Shown here piece by piece: positions 29,881-40,648 of a DNA stretch of 64,000 nt (position 1 is its first letter; each line of letters starts with the position of its first letter). The stretch comes from Acholoe squamosa (taxonomy: Eukaryota > Annelida > Polychaeta > Phyllodocida > Polynoidae): assembly GCA_949317995.1 (NCBI GenBank), contig OX439038.1:35593113-35657112 (forward strand). Reading direction: 5' to 3'. The position numbers were made by a program, and so were the translations under genes. Under the pieces are notes generated by a model. It searched no databases and was not told the DNA's origin. It saw nothing but the letters and a program-made list of their open reading frames with translations.

Positions 29881-30540
29881 TTTGTGCCCACAGATAACCC
29901 TATACACAGACTCCTCAGACACAGGGTGGGGTACATACATACCTGAAACCCACTCTGAATATGGGGAAGAATGGTGTGGAGAGATAGAACCCCTTCACAT
30001 AAACATAAAAGAAATCCTAGCAGTCCACAGGGCACTCCTACACTTCAAAAATAGATATGTTCATAGACAACACCACAGCCATCAGCTGCCTCAACAAATA
30101 GGGTTCTAGCCAATCCATTCCGTGCAACAAAGCCACTGAAAGTGTATTCAGATTAGTCTGGGAAATGAAGATAACATTCAAAACCACATACATTCCATCA
30201 GAAGACAATGTTGAGGCAGACAGGGCCTCAAGAACCTTCTCCATGGCCCTGAAAGCCAACAGAAAATATTCAAAAAGTTCCCAAAACCTGACATATTTGC
30301 CTCACCTTCCAATGCAATATGCAAACACTTTGTATGCCTACACCACTACCCCAATGCATATGCAACCGATGCATTCTCCATAACCTGGTCAGGCTTGTTT
30401 GTACTCATATTTCCACCCTTTGGTATCATTGGCAGGACAGTAAGGAAACTGAAGGAGGACAGACCCAGAGGGCTGTTACTCGTACCAGAGTGGAAGACAC
30501 AACCCTGGTACCCCAACCTTAGGAGACTGCCCACCTTCAA
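29881..30540 (+). pseudogene. RNase H and following linker of element G (broken)
   Basis: ITLYTDSSDTGWGTYIPETH gives the first catalytic Asp of RNase H. INIKEILAVHRALLHFKNRY gives the Glu. TYIPSEDNVEADRASR near 30185-30230 gives the last Asp box. FPPFGIIGRTVRKLKEDRPR and PEWKTQPWYPNLRRLPTF are the linker found between RNase H and recombinase in DIRS-like elements. Three frames are needed to read it. Confidence 0.75.
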
Positions 30541-30546
30541 GGACAG

Positions 30547-31286
30547 ATGGACCATAAGGGTCAACACATCAATGCTGCAGTGGCCAGGGGATCAGAAGAA
30601 AATCTTCCCCATGGCCAACAGGATGAGGCTCCTATGCCTGCCCTTATGAATGACAAGCACCCCTTAGAAATCATCTGGTGTGATCACATAGGAATATCCA
30701 AGGCATCCTGGGAGCTCCTCATGGTCAAAATCTACCATAGCCAGCTAAGTAACACGACCCCTACAGCAGCAAGGAAGTGGCTAAAACACACCAGCAAAAA
30801 CAACGTTAGCATCACCCACCCCACCATACACCAATGTGTAGACTTCCTAACAGAGATCACCAACAGTGGGGTGGGTCACTTATCAGTAGCCACCACCAGG
30901 TCCCTAATGTCATGCTTCATCTACATAGAAGGCAGACAGTTAGGAGAACACGCACTGACCCAAAAACTAGTAAAAGGGGCAAAAGCCCTAAACCTGCCAC
31001 AGGAACCTTATGAATACATTTGGGACCCAGCACCAGTAATACACAAACTGGCACATTGGGGTGGCATAGAGGAGCTAGATTTGTATAAGCTAACTAGGAG
31101 AACCCTACTACTCTTCATGCTAGCAACAGGTCAGAGGATACAGAGTGCCTATGCCCTGCTAAGAACTGACCTCAGACTATCAGATGATACCATCAGGATC
31201 AAATACTCCACAAAACTGAAGTCCAATCATCCCAAAAAGAACCCACTACTCCTCAGGTTTGACAAACATGAAGACACACAAACATG
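30547..31286 (+). pseudogene. Tyrosine recombinase of element G, N-terminal and Arg box
   Basis: An open frame of about 250 codons. The core-binding helices include NTTPTAARKWLKHTSKNNVS and TNSGVGHLSVATTRSLMSCF. The catalytic domain begins with LTRRTLLLFMLATGQRIQSA, holding the conserved Arg of tyrosine recombinases. The later HxxR and Tyr boxes are absent, because element D interrupts after HEDTQTC at 31286. In YR elements this enzyme joins circular cDNA to the chromosome in place of a DDE integrase. Confidence 0.75.
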
Positions 31287-31646
31287 TGTAGAGGTATGCT
31301 GGTAAGAAGTATCGTAATAAGGTGTCGTCTGGCGTGGCGGGTGAGTCCTGGCGCTGGATGTTCCTAGGGTTTCGGATAGGTGGCAGCACTGATCCGGACC
31401 CACGGGACATCTGGCGACAAACACTGGGGTTCCTATATAAAGCCCTGGGCTCAGTCGCTACGTCAGAGGCCCTCCAGGCCTTCGTGCTTAACATATCCAT
31501 TTAAGTAGAAGATTAGCTGCCCCACCCATACCTTCCAGGTAGCCGTTGTGCTTGAATACAACCATTGGCATACACTCTAATTACTGTCTTGCCTTCTTCT
31601 TGATCGTAAGACTCGAACCACCAAACTGGTAAAACAAACCATTACA
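31287..31646 (+). repeat. 5' LTR of element D
   Basis: 360 bp, TGTAGAGGTA to CCATTACA. It contains CCTATATAAAGCC (TATA box) near 31429. It differs from the 3' LTR by about 18 substitutions (roughly 5%) and by a 28-bp block missing from the 3' copy. CATG precedes it at 31283-31286. Confidence 0.92.
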
Positions 31647-31647
31647 T

Positions 31648-31662
31648 TGGTGCCATGACCAG
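31648..31662 (+). other. Primer binding site, element D
   Basis: TGGTGCCATGACCAG, one base after the LTR, with one change from the site in C. Confidence 0.8.
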
Positions 31663-31689
31663 TTAAATTCTGGTGTATAGCCCGGACGT

Positions 31690-34574
31690 TATAACGTCCG
31701 AATGGCTAGTTCATGGGTTAGATGACCTTATGGAAACTAAGCCTGATGGACAAACGATTGTCCAAGATAATGGAAATAGGACATTATCTGTCCAAACCCA
31801 TTCGAACCCCCAGGATGTAAGTACTAGATCGTAACATCGTAACATTTGGAAAACTGCCATATAGTGTGCCAAGAGCAGGTTTGCCTATTTGGGATTACAG
31901 CGCCATTGATTGTGATTTAACCTACGCAATACCTGAAGGTGAGGAATTCAGACAACCAGATGTCTTCTTGCTAAATGAAACTTACATGACTTTCAATGAG
32001 ACTCTGAATGTCCTAGTAAATGCGAAAGATGAAGTAGTTATTGAAAAAAGAACAGCTTGAGGAGGATCTTGTTGGTAGGCGAGCCGAATTCGAAACCAGG
32101 AAGAAAGAATATATGAAAGAACTACAAGATGAAGAGATGAGACTCCAGGAAATGAGAAAATCATTTAGTAAGGAGTATGATAATCGACATGATCGTATTC
32201 AAACTTATATTGATACGAATGATCAGCTTTGTAGTGATTAAGTCAATTAGTGATTAAGTCAATTACGAAGCCGAGGTATGTCACTATCGAAGTGAATTAG
32301 ATAACTTGAAACTCCAATGTAGCAAGCAAGCTCAGGATAATGAGATGATTCGGATGGGTATTATAGCGTATAATAAACAACTAGAAGAGGACAGAGACAA
32401 TCTTACTAAAGAGTTACAGAATTTGCAAAATACTGCTATAACTCTAGATAAATATGTGGAAGCTGCACAAAAGTCTATAGGTAATATAGATCCGGATGTG
32501 GTTTCTGAAATGGTAAAGAATAAAGATCAATCACAAAGTGTAACACCTTCCGCACCTTCATTAACAATCAGTTTGTTAATGAAGGTGCGGATAAAAACGT
32601 GAACTCCGGGGTTTATACAAAACCGGATGTCACCATTTCTGGGGGAGTGGTAGGATCAGACAGTTCTACTATAACTGTCATATCAGTCCATACTCCCATA
32701 AGTAGTGTTCCTATATACCCGTGAATCTGAGACAGGATCCACTAGTAGGACAAGCACCTCCTGTACCTGATCTGAGTCATAAAATTAATCCAACTCAGAC
32801 CAATAAGCGAGCAATAGTGTATACACCTAGTGTAGCACCGCTGCCCATACCTCAAGTACCGGGACCAATAAGAGACATGCTTACGCCCCCCCCATCTTAT
32901 TTTGCTCAACCCGGGCATAGCACTCCAGCCGGACCAAGGATGCATCAGCCTAACCTCGGCCCAAGTAGCATACCAGTAACAGGGTTAGGTCCTAGTTCGG
33001 TACCGATGCAATCAACGCTAGGTATGCAGCCTATAGCTATATCCCAGGCACCTGGAGCACAGGCACCCTTCAGATTGAGAGGGAATGTAGCACAGGATAC
33101 CTATATTTCACGGACAAGCACCGGGTAGATATGGCCAGAATAATTATTACTCTGGGGGAATGGGATTCTCCTATTCGGGGAGTAATAATACCCAGGGATG
33201 GAGACAGAGTGGTTCCAATCCAAGGTACATGCCAACAGGATCAGCAGGAAACTGGTGCTGCTGGGGACTCTTCTGGGGGTCATACAGGACCTGCTGGTAA
33301 TGGACCTCCAGGGGGAAATTCTGGAGGCACCCCCGGTGGGCACGGAGCAGGAGGATCCAAATCTGGCGGAGGTGGCAGAAAACCTAATCGCAGGACATCC
33401 ATGCCAGCAGGGATGCAAAGCATCTTTGATAAGAGCCAATGTATCCAAAATCTGGGCATTGACTACTACCGGAAGGGTGCAGACGGCATGGAAGTCATGG
33501 ACTGGAGCATGCGATAAGCTGACAGGCTATGAGGGTGTAATAACCCTCTATGCCAGTATGCCAGTATGCAGGCATGCATACCTCCTCCTTATGATTCGAA
33601 TGATCCATGGAAGGATAGGTATCAGGCATTTGTTGATGAAGTCAACTGTAGTGGCTGGACGAAAGAAGAAGCTTTACCTTAACTAATTTGTTGGTTAAAT
33701 AAAGGTAGCTCTTAATCAGTGGAGAGCTGCGTATGGAATATCCGGTACCTATGACCAATTGGTTGAATGTGCCGCATATCTATTTGGCTCTATCGTAAGA
33801 GAAGATTCATGGGTTAGCTTTAAAAAGAGGACCCAGAAACCCATGGAGTCTCATAAGGTCTTTGGATTATAACTACAGGATTTACTGTCAAAAGCTCGCC
33901 TGAACTGGCCCCATGACGATGATTGCTATCTGCAAGAATGGTTTACACAATTCTACGGTGGATTGCGAGATCTGGACCACAAACAAGTAGTCTGGGATTC
34001 ATGGAAGCATGAGACATCCTTTAGCGACCTCATCATAGCCATAGATGGTTATGATATGAAGAAAAGGTTGGTGGGTCTGGCTCCGATTCTGTTGCGGGCA
34101 GTCCCACTACAATACGGAAAGACCTCTGCAATGGTTTCTGAACCATTCCAGTTGGCCCCTGTGGAACTTCAGGATGTTAATCATGATGAGGAATATGTTT
34201 CCGATGACAATGGGGAATATATTGGTTCGGTGCATGTAGCCGGACAATACCACTGCCAGAAGCGGTACCATAAATTAGGTCCGAAAGGCAAGGGGGGACC
34301 AAGTCTGAGTAAAACAGTAGCCAGCCCACCCCCGGTAAGTCATAATGTCGTTCCTACCACACCCACTGTGGCGGCTTCAGCTGCCCCTACAGATTTGGTA
34401 GAGACGTTAGTTGCATGATTAATGGATGCTCTGAGGAGGCCCCGAGTGGATAAATCCCAGAGAAGATGTTTTAGGTGTCAGACCTTAGGACTCTATGCTG
34501 CCGAATGTACGGCCGAAAAACCTGTTCCCAGGGGGCAGGGAAGTTTCTCTGGTGTAAATGCTGAGGAAAACTAA
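31690..34574 (+). pseudogene. Gag of element D (multiple frameshifts)
   Basis: Read through about seven frame segments: LPIWDYSAIDCDLTYAIPEG and a coiled coil (32040-32500), a Pro-rich part (32720-33130), a Gly-rich part (33130-33380), capsid pieces (RRTSMPAGMQSIFDKSQCIQ near 33400; FKKRTQKPMESHKVFG near 33820; GLRDLDHKQVVWDSWKHE near 33970), an acidic segment, and a knuckle CFRCQTLGLYAAEC near 34480 in which the conserved His of CX2CX4HX4C has become Leu. It ends TAA 34572-34574. It cannot make a full-length protein. Confidence 0.85.
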
Positions 34575-34609
34575 GAGGGGGTCCCACCACGGGCATGCAA
34601 GGGGATCCC
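34565..34609 (+). promoter_or_regulatory. Putative -1 frameshift signal, element D gag/pol
   Basis: GGAAAAC (34565-34571), stop TAA (34572-34574), then GGGGTCCC (34578-34585) pairing with GGGATCCC (34602-34609) as 8 bp across a 16-nt loop. The pol frame (MQGDPYDNSCHDITIRDESL) is -1 and open across the stop. Confidence 0.65.
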
Positions 34610-35262
34610 TATGACAATTCTTGCCATGATATCACCATCCGTGATGAAAGTTTGCATATAGTAGCAGATTCGCCTAACACCGGAACACAAGAAGCCGGAA
34701 GGTTAGGGAACCCGATATACCAGGTGCCCAGGGAGCACAGGGGAAACCCCCAGGTCATCCTTGTCTGGAATTCCTAAAAGGATGTGGATTGACCCCTGGT
34801 GTGAACAATGACATTCCTATCGTCACAGACACGCCCTCCCTTTTAAATGGAAGGCGTTGGTATGTTTGCCTTACTGTTAACGGAAGACCCGCTGAGTTCC
34901 TCGTTAATACGGGTGCTAGCCACTCCTGTGTCTCCAAGAAATTCTACGATTTTATTCCGGATGAGCACGATACTCTCTTATTGGGAGGAAATGCTCAGAC
35001 GGCCGATGGCAGTAGAATGCAAATGTATGGTAGAACTTGTGTAAAGTTGCAATTGGATGGCATGCATGATTACGTCATGAGTGCCACCGTTGCAGATATA
35101 TCAGATGAGGGGATACTTGGGTTGGATTTCACCTCCCTGTATGGTGTGGTATTGGAACCACAATCAGAAGAGTTGAGTGTGAAATACCCGTATCCTGAGG
35201 CAAGTAAGTGGTTTGGCAAGTGTGGCACACACTGTCCGAATCCCCACAGGGGTAGCCTGTGA
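34595..35262 (+). pseudogene. Protease of element D with catalytic Asp changed to Asn
   Basis: The frame shows the start of Pol (CHDITIRDESLHIVADSP), a stop near 34777 and a shifted frame with RRWYVCLTVNGRPAEFLVN. The active-site box reads VNTGASHSC (34902-34928), where A and C have DTGASHSC, so the nucleophilic Asp is lost (GAT to AAT). DEGILGLDFTSLYGVVL follows normally near 35105. The enzyme would be dead even without the frameshifts. Confidence 0.85.
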
Positions 35263-36255
35263 CGTGCTCTTAAGGAGCAATCCGGCTATGCGGAACAAGG
35301 CCGCAGTAATAGAACCGGATGTAGTTACCCTGTCGAGCATCGGATTAACTTCCGTGGACACTATGGTAGCAAATGCATCTTAGGCAGTAGTACCGGTTTC
35401 CAATATGGGAACTACGCCTATCTACTTGAAGAAAGGACATGTCTTTGGGAGTGTTACGCTTTGGGAAACAGTTATGAATAGTAATTTGAAACTGCCTAAA
35501 GTAATGAACACAGAAGATATCTCAGATGACCTAATAAAGTTATATGAAGATACTACGTTAGAGGGTCTGGAACACTAGAAAGAATTATTTGGATTGCTCC
35601 AGCAATATAGAACCGCCTTTGCCAAACCTGGTGAATCACTAGGTAAGATGACTAGGGTAGTGCATAGTATAGATACTGGAGATGCAGAACCAGTTAAGGT
35701 TTACCTATTGACGGTTACCTTTGGCCAAGAAACATGTGGCTGAAGAAGAAATCAATAAGATGGTGGAACAGGACATGATATTCCCGTCTAACAGTACATT
35801 GAGTAGTCCCGTATGTATGGTAATAAAGAAAGATGGCACCATCCGATTCTGTATAGATTACAGAAAGTTAAATAGGGTAACGAAAAAGAATTCATATCGA
35901 TCGCCTCGAATAGATGAGACGATAGACTCACTAGGAGGTAATAGTTGGTTTTGTACCCTAGATATACAAGCGGGTTACTGGCAGGTAGGTATGAACCCTG
36001 CAGATATGGAGAAAACTGCGCTCTCAAGTCATATTGGGTTGTTCCAATATAATGTAATGCCTTTTGGCTTATGTAACGCACCCGCAACATTTGAAGCAAT
36101 GATGGAAACTCTTTTGAGTGACCTGTTGTGGAAAGGATGTCTTGTATACCTTGATGATGTAATAGTATTTGGAGAAAAAAAACATTCGAGGAATGCACTA
36201 ACAACCTTAAGTTGGTGTTAGAACGGAATATTTCTAATGGTCTCAAACTGAAACC
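35263..36255 (+). pseudogene. Protease-RT linker and reverse transcriptase palm of element D
   Basis: The linker DISDDLIKLYEDTTLEGLEH (with a TAG after it) and [14 protein letters not shown] lead into an open RT frame, 35721-36221: [56 protein letters not shown] and the YLDD catalytic box in CLVYLDDVIVFGE near 36145. This is the most complete RT in the window. A 1-nt shift at an A run (36175-36182, GAAAAAAAA) then closes the frame. Confidence 0.9.
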
Positions 36256-36806
36256 TAAGAAATGCCATATGTTCAAAAAGTCTCTAAATTATTTAGGCCG
36301 CATCATTTCAGACGATGGGATAAAAGCTGCTCGGAGAAATTAGAATCAGTTACAAATTGGAGTAGACCCAAAACACCTAAAGAAGTAAGGTCATTTCTAG
36401 GATTCTGTTCCTATTATCGGGAATTCATTCCTAATTATTCTAGAGTCAGTTATCCTTTACAAGTTATAGCTAACTGGACTCCAGGAAGCCGCAAGGATAG
36501 ATTTCCTTGGACCAATGAACAAGATTCTGCTTTTCAAAAGCTAAAGGATCTGTTCACGAGTACTCCCGTACTACAATATCCCAATGAAACAGATCATTTC
36601 ATACTGGATACGGATGCTAGTTATGATAGCATTGGTGCTGCTCTATCACAGGTCCAGAATGGAGTAGAAGTACCAATAGCCTTTGCTAGCAATACACTGA
36701 GCAGAACTCAACGCAAATTTTGCACAACTAAGCGAGAGCTGTTAGCAGTAGTAGTATATACTAAGAAGTTCAAACATTTCTTGTGGGGAACCGACTTTAC
36801 TTTACG
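36256..36806 (+). pseudogene. RT thumb and RNase H of element D, first part
   Basis: KEVRSFLGFCSYYREFIPNY is the conserved RT connection of Ty3/gypsy elements. RNase H starts at FILDTDASYDSIGAALSQ (first catalytic Asp) and continues FASNTLSRTQRKFCTTKREL, keeping the catalytic Glu that element C has lost. The frame stops at TDFTLR, where transposon H is inserted. Confidence 0.88.
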
Positions 36807-36810
36807 TATG

Positions 36811-37899
36811 GGGGCTGTGTACAAATGACGTCATGCAGGAGGGGGGGAGGGGGGGTCCCACCTGCCATGACCAAGCATGATAAGGGGGGGAGGGGGGGTC
36901 ATGGGCTGCATGACATCATGTCATCAAGTCAAGAAATCACAATATGCTTTAGTTTTGGCAAGAACAAAAACTTTTGTGAGTGAGTGAGTAATAGATGTTT
37001 AACGCCATTTCGACAGCTAAGGTCATATTCATGGCGAGAACTACATTACACAATTTCATAGAGGAATGTGTCAGTGCCCACACATTATGCACCACACACA
37101 TCCAAGAGGATAGGAAAGAGGAGAAATAGACCCTTTTAAGTGGGCTAGGGAAGCCCGCAAAAACTTTTGTAAAGGTAGGGAAGTTTAATGCATTCATCTG
37201 ACATAAATGTTTTACCTATAGGCCCTACATGCATGCATTCCTCAGACATCTCACTCAATGAGTGTCACTGCCATCAATGTCAGTGTAAAATCAAGGTGAT
37301 GTCAGGCCACTATAAGGGGGCACTAGTAATCTATCCTACCTATACCAATTTAACCCTTTTTGAAAAGGGCCACTGCTGCCCTCAGGATCTAAAATGATGC
37401 ACCTAAAATACCCCTGAACTGCTGCTGTTGCCTCAGGGCAGCATACATAGTAATCCACAGGCTTCTTTTTGAAAAGGTGTGATATTCCCCCCCCCCCCCC
37501 TCCTTGAGGTGTCAAAATTATTTTGCTCCTCCCCCAATCCACCCCATCCCGGAATCCCACTGTTGATAAATAACGAACACTCCCCTGGAGCTCTCCACCA
37601 CCCTGTTGCTATTTTCACTGAGGGGATGCTTGGGGAGATGTAAAGGGGACCTCCCCCAAACTTACTCTCCACATCTTTGTCTGAATGGAACTCTATCAGA
37701 CTCACCTTATTCGCAGATTCTACAGTAAATTGCTGAGGTGACTCGATTGCTTTGTAAGATTGCATGCACTTTGGGGGGGGGGGGTATCTCTCTGCATGAC
37801 GTCATGCTGAGGGGGGGTCAAGTATGACGAAACATGACAAGGGGGGAGGGGGGGTCAAAAATGGTCCAAAAATGCATGACGTCATTTGTACACAGCCCC
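36811..37899. mobile_element. Element H: TIR DNA transposon inserted in RNase H of element D
   Basis: Perfect 27-bp terminal inverted repeats (36811-36837 and 37873-37899) begin GGGGCTGTGTACAAATGACG. ATG flanks both sides (36808-36810, 37900-37902), giving a 3-bp duplication. Removing it restores the RNase H frame of element D. It has no transposase. G-rich runs (AGGGGGGGAGGGGGGG) lie near both ends in the same orientation. It carries retroposon S1b and a piece like the 49.1-kb MITE (37480-37590). The superfamily is uncertain. Confidence 0.88.
36978..37157 (-). repeat. ACTC-tailed retroposon S1, copy b, with 13-bp duplication
   Basis: A full-length copy of 180 bp on the minus strand, flanked by CAAAAACTTTTGT at 36965-36977 and 37158-37170. 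The perfect long duplication and simple-sequence tail indicate LINE-driven target-primed insertion. Confidence 0.9.
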
Positions 37900-37900
37900 A

Positions 37901-38292
37901 TGGATCATTCCTCTTTAAGATGGTTATTGAACTTTCGAGATGCTGAAGGTATGCTAGGCCGATGGCTAGCCCATCTGTCTCAATACGGGCTGGAACATCG
38001 CCAGATTCAGCATAGACCTCGAGTAAAGCATATCAAAGCAGATGCCTTGTCTCGGATACCAATTCGGAAATGTGACAATCCGGATTGTACTGACTGTGGG
38101 GCTCATAGAGTAGTTTTGGCTAGGATTCGAAAACCTTTCGAAACCCAGATTGCCAGCGTATTGGAATGGTCTATGGATACCATACGACAGTTTCAAGAGA
38201 CTGACTCGATAACTGCAAAGCTACTGCAATTAGTACCAAAGGGAATACGTCCAGTCAGACATTCTGATGTTTATGTGTTGGTAACACACTAG
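37901..38292 (+). pseudogene. RNase H of element D, second part
   Basis: Continues DHSSLRWLLNFRDAEGMLGR, QHRPRVKHIKADALSRIPIR and CDNPDCTDCGAHRVVLARIR, the end of RNase H and the Cys-rich connector that precedes integrase in C (18830-18910). It stops at TAG 38290-38292. No integrase motif follows. Confidence 0.85.
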
Positions 38293-39559
38293 CTGCCCTT
38301 GGTGTGTTCCGGGTTCCTTTATAACCAGACTTAGTCTTATCAGAATATGTTACACTATGCATACTTCCTGATGTACCTATTTTCGGATTATATTTAATAA
38401 TAATTCCGAATAGATATCTATAATGTTCCCGATGCTGTCTGATGTGGATTTACGTGCCTGTGCTTCCTGTTCCTGTACCACCTGTTCCTGATTTACACTC
38501 AGATGGATATACCTACCATTCTGCTATGTTACTATTAGCCAAATACCATGCTGTGCCTACACCTCCGGATATACCTTTTGGACTATTAACTTACTACACT
38601 ATGTGATGTACATAAGAGCCGAACTACATGTTACAATATATCATCATATATCTACACCATCCGGATTATAACTACAGACATTAGCACTCCTAGAGGATTA
38701 GGGGTAGCTGCCCTATTTCAACTCCCGTGTTATACATATATGCAAAGGATATTTAGAGACTAGCACTTCCACCCTGTGGTTAGCTGACCGCAATTTCTTT
38801 TCTACCAAGTTCAAGGCGTATTGACTCCACATCAGGAGAGCACCTAGACAACATAAGAAGAATTATCATACGATTGTATTTGTAATCATATTAGCATATC
38901 AATATGTTATTAACTATCGTTCATATCGAACCAGTGTATACCTGTAGAAGGCTTAGATTCTCTATAACTTACGGGTTTGTAAAAATAATCGGATCCACAC
39001 TATTAGTTATGTCTTGAGACATTATAGGATCTGATAAAATGTAAGGTTCAAACACCAGAATGTCATATCTATTTATTTATGACATATTATTGTATAAAAA
39101 TATTGATCTGGTGCTAATGATCTAATGTATGAAATTATAAGATGTTGAGTTTTTTCTTTTTCGAGTGTATGGGTTCATCATTACGGTTTCAAACTGAACA
39201 GTTCTATTCAGAACTAATGATTATCATTATATAGTAATGTTACATTTAGAGTCTTTTCCAAGACTAAATTACTACAAAGTTTGTTGTCCAATAAAGAACT
39301 TGTTTGGATTGTTTAACATTATCAAATCTGTTACACATATTTGATTAATAACTAAGACTGTCGAATTGTATCGACCTCCATTATCACTATTCGTAACTAT
39401 ACTACTACCAAATATGTTTAATAGTTTCTTATGTGATACTTTAGGATATGGTTATTATATTTGTAGTTATACCTCTATTATCCGGGTAGACATAATGTAT
39501 ATGTTATACCTATATAAAATGTAATAGTTATAACTCCTACCTATTGTCTGGGGGAGTAG
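38293..39559 (+). other. 3' untranslated region of element D, no integrase
   Basis: 1.27 kb of AT-rich DNA without HHCC, DDE or GPF motifs in any frame I examined. It ends in TGTCTGGGGGAGTAG, the polypurine tract, before the 3' LTR. Confidence 0.7.
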
Positions 39560-39894
39560 TGTAGAGGTATACCGGTAAGATGTATCGTAATAAGGTGTCA
39601 TCTGGTGTGGCGGGTGAGTCCTGTCGCTGGATATCCCTAGGGCTTCGGATAGGTGGCAGCACTGATCCGGACCCACGGGACATCTGGCGACAAACACTGG
39701 GGTTCCTATATAAAGCCTCCAGGCCTCCGTGCTTAACATATCCATTTAAGTAGAAGATTAGCTGCCCCACCCATACCTTCCAAGTAGCCGTTGTGATTGA
39801 ATAAAACAGTTGGCATATACTCAAATTACTGTCTTGCCTTCTCCTTCTTGATTGTAAGACTCGAACCACCAAACTGGTAAAACAAACCATTACA
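39560..39894 (+). repeat. 3' LTR of element D
   Basis: 335 bp, TGTAGAGGTATA to CCATTACA. It lacks a block of about 28 bp after TATATAAAGCC and has a 3-bp insertion near the end. CATG follows. Confidence 0.92.
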
Positions 39895-39898
39895 CATG

Positions 39899-40012
39899 TG
39901 TCTACTGACACCTGAAAGCCTACCTGGACAGGGAGGACACAAAAGGAGCACACCCCGGAGTGTTTGGCATCATTAAAACGCATTCCACCCCACTCCAGCC
40001 CTATTTCACGGG
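39899..40012 (+). pseudogene. Tyrosine recombinase of element G resumes after element D
   Basis: With one CATG removed, the frame of the recombinase continues as HLKAYLDREDTKGAHPGVFG then IIKTHSTPLQPYF, after one in-frame TGA (39909-39911), and ends at TAA 40012-40014. This fits the segment between the Arg and HxxR boxes. The remaining catalytic boxes are not recognisable, so G was already decayed or truncated here. Confidence 0.7.
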
Positions 40013-40014
40013 AT

Positions 40015-40378
40015 AATCTAACTCAAAAATGGCTATGACGAATACATGACAACCTGCAAGCAGGTTCCTGCTATATACCATAGCTACCCATATGGCTTAA
40101 TGCCATAACTCTTAGGAATAATTCATATTAAACTACACATTGTTAGGTTTAATGTTCAAGTAAGTCACATGACCACACATTGACCAATCAGAGCGCTGCA
40201 AATTACAGGGTCCCCCGAGTTTATCAACAATCTTTGGGCCGGTACCCATATTGTATTTTGCCATGCTAGCCCCCCTTTAAGAATGTAAATGAGTTCATTC
40301 ATGAGGTAACCTGACTCCCCGCCCCACCCCCTGAATGTCCTATACATAACCCTGTTCACTGCACAGACCACCCTTCCA
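40015..40378. other. No recognised gene
   Basis: Flank of element G. It contains a CCAATCAGAGCGCTG stretch near 40183. I see no coding signal. Confidence 0.4.
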
Positions 40379-40648
40379 TGGAAATTTTATAGCTATGCTT
40401 ATAATACCAGATGGCCAAAGTAACATCATGGCATCCTAAGGCTAAGGTCAAATTTGTAAATTCTACCATTCTTAATGGATTTTGGGCATTATCGTACTTA
40501 TGATGTTCACTCGATATTGGTGTATTCCAGGGCATTCCCCCCCACCACCTGTCCATCACCTACGCCCATTACCTTTGATGCAGGTTTATGCATTCTTAGC
40601 AGTAGAACAAAGGGGTAGCAGGGTTTTATGTTGTGATGTAACGATATA
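40379..40648 (+). repeat. Direct repeat R2, copy 1
   Basis: About 270 bp, repeated with few changes at 42139-42422 (shared blocks such as GATGTTCACTCGATATTGGT and AGCAGGGTTTTATGTTGTGA). The copies are 1.76 kb apart in the same orientation. Confidence 0.85.

Larger units (their letters stand above)
31287..39894 (+). mobile_element. Element D: full-length Ty3/gypsy retrotransposon lacking integrase
   Basis: LTRs, primer site and a CATG duplication at 31283-31286 and 39895-39898 define the insertion into element G. It holds gag, protease, RT and RNase H, all broken, and no integrase. RNase H itself is interrupted by transposon H. The LTR family differs from that of C, but Gag and Pol are clearly related. 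Confidence 0.92.
27360..40012 (+). mobile_element. Element G: DIRS/Ngaro-like tyrosine-recombinase retrotransposon, split by element D
   Basis: The order Gag-like protein, RT (YIDDTLI), RNase H, tyrosine recombinase and the absence of an integrase are the hallmarks of YR retroelements. Element D (31287-39894) lies inside the recombinase, and the coding sequence resumes after it. Terminal repeats could not be located, so the outer limits are approximate. Confidence 0.8.

Noticed and set aside
36811..37899. CRISPR-like or other spaced repeats in the G-rich ends of element H
   Set aside because: The G-rich blocks are irregular, there are no equal-length spacers, and the host is eukaryotic.
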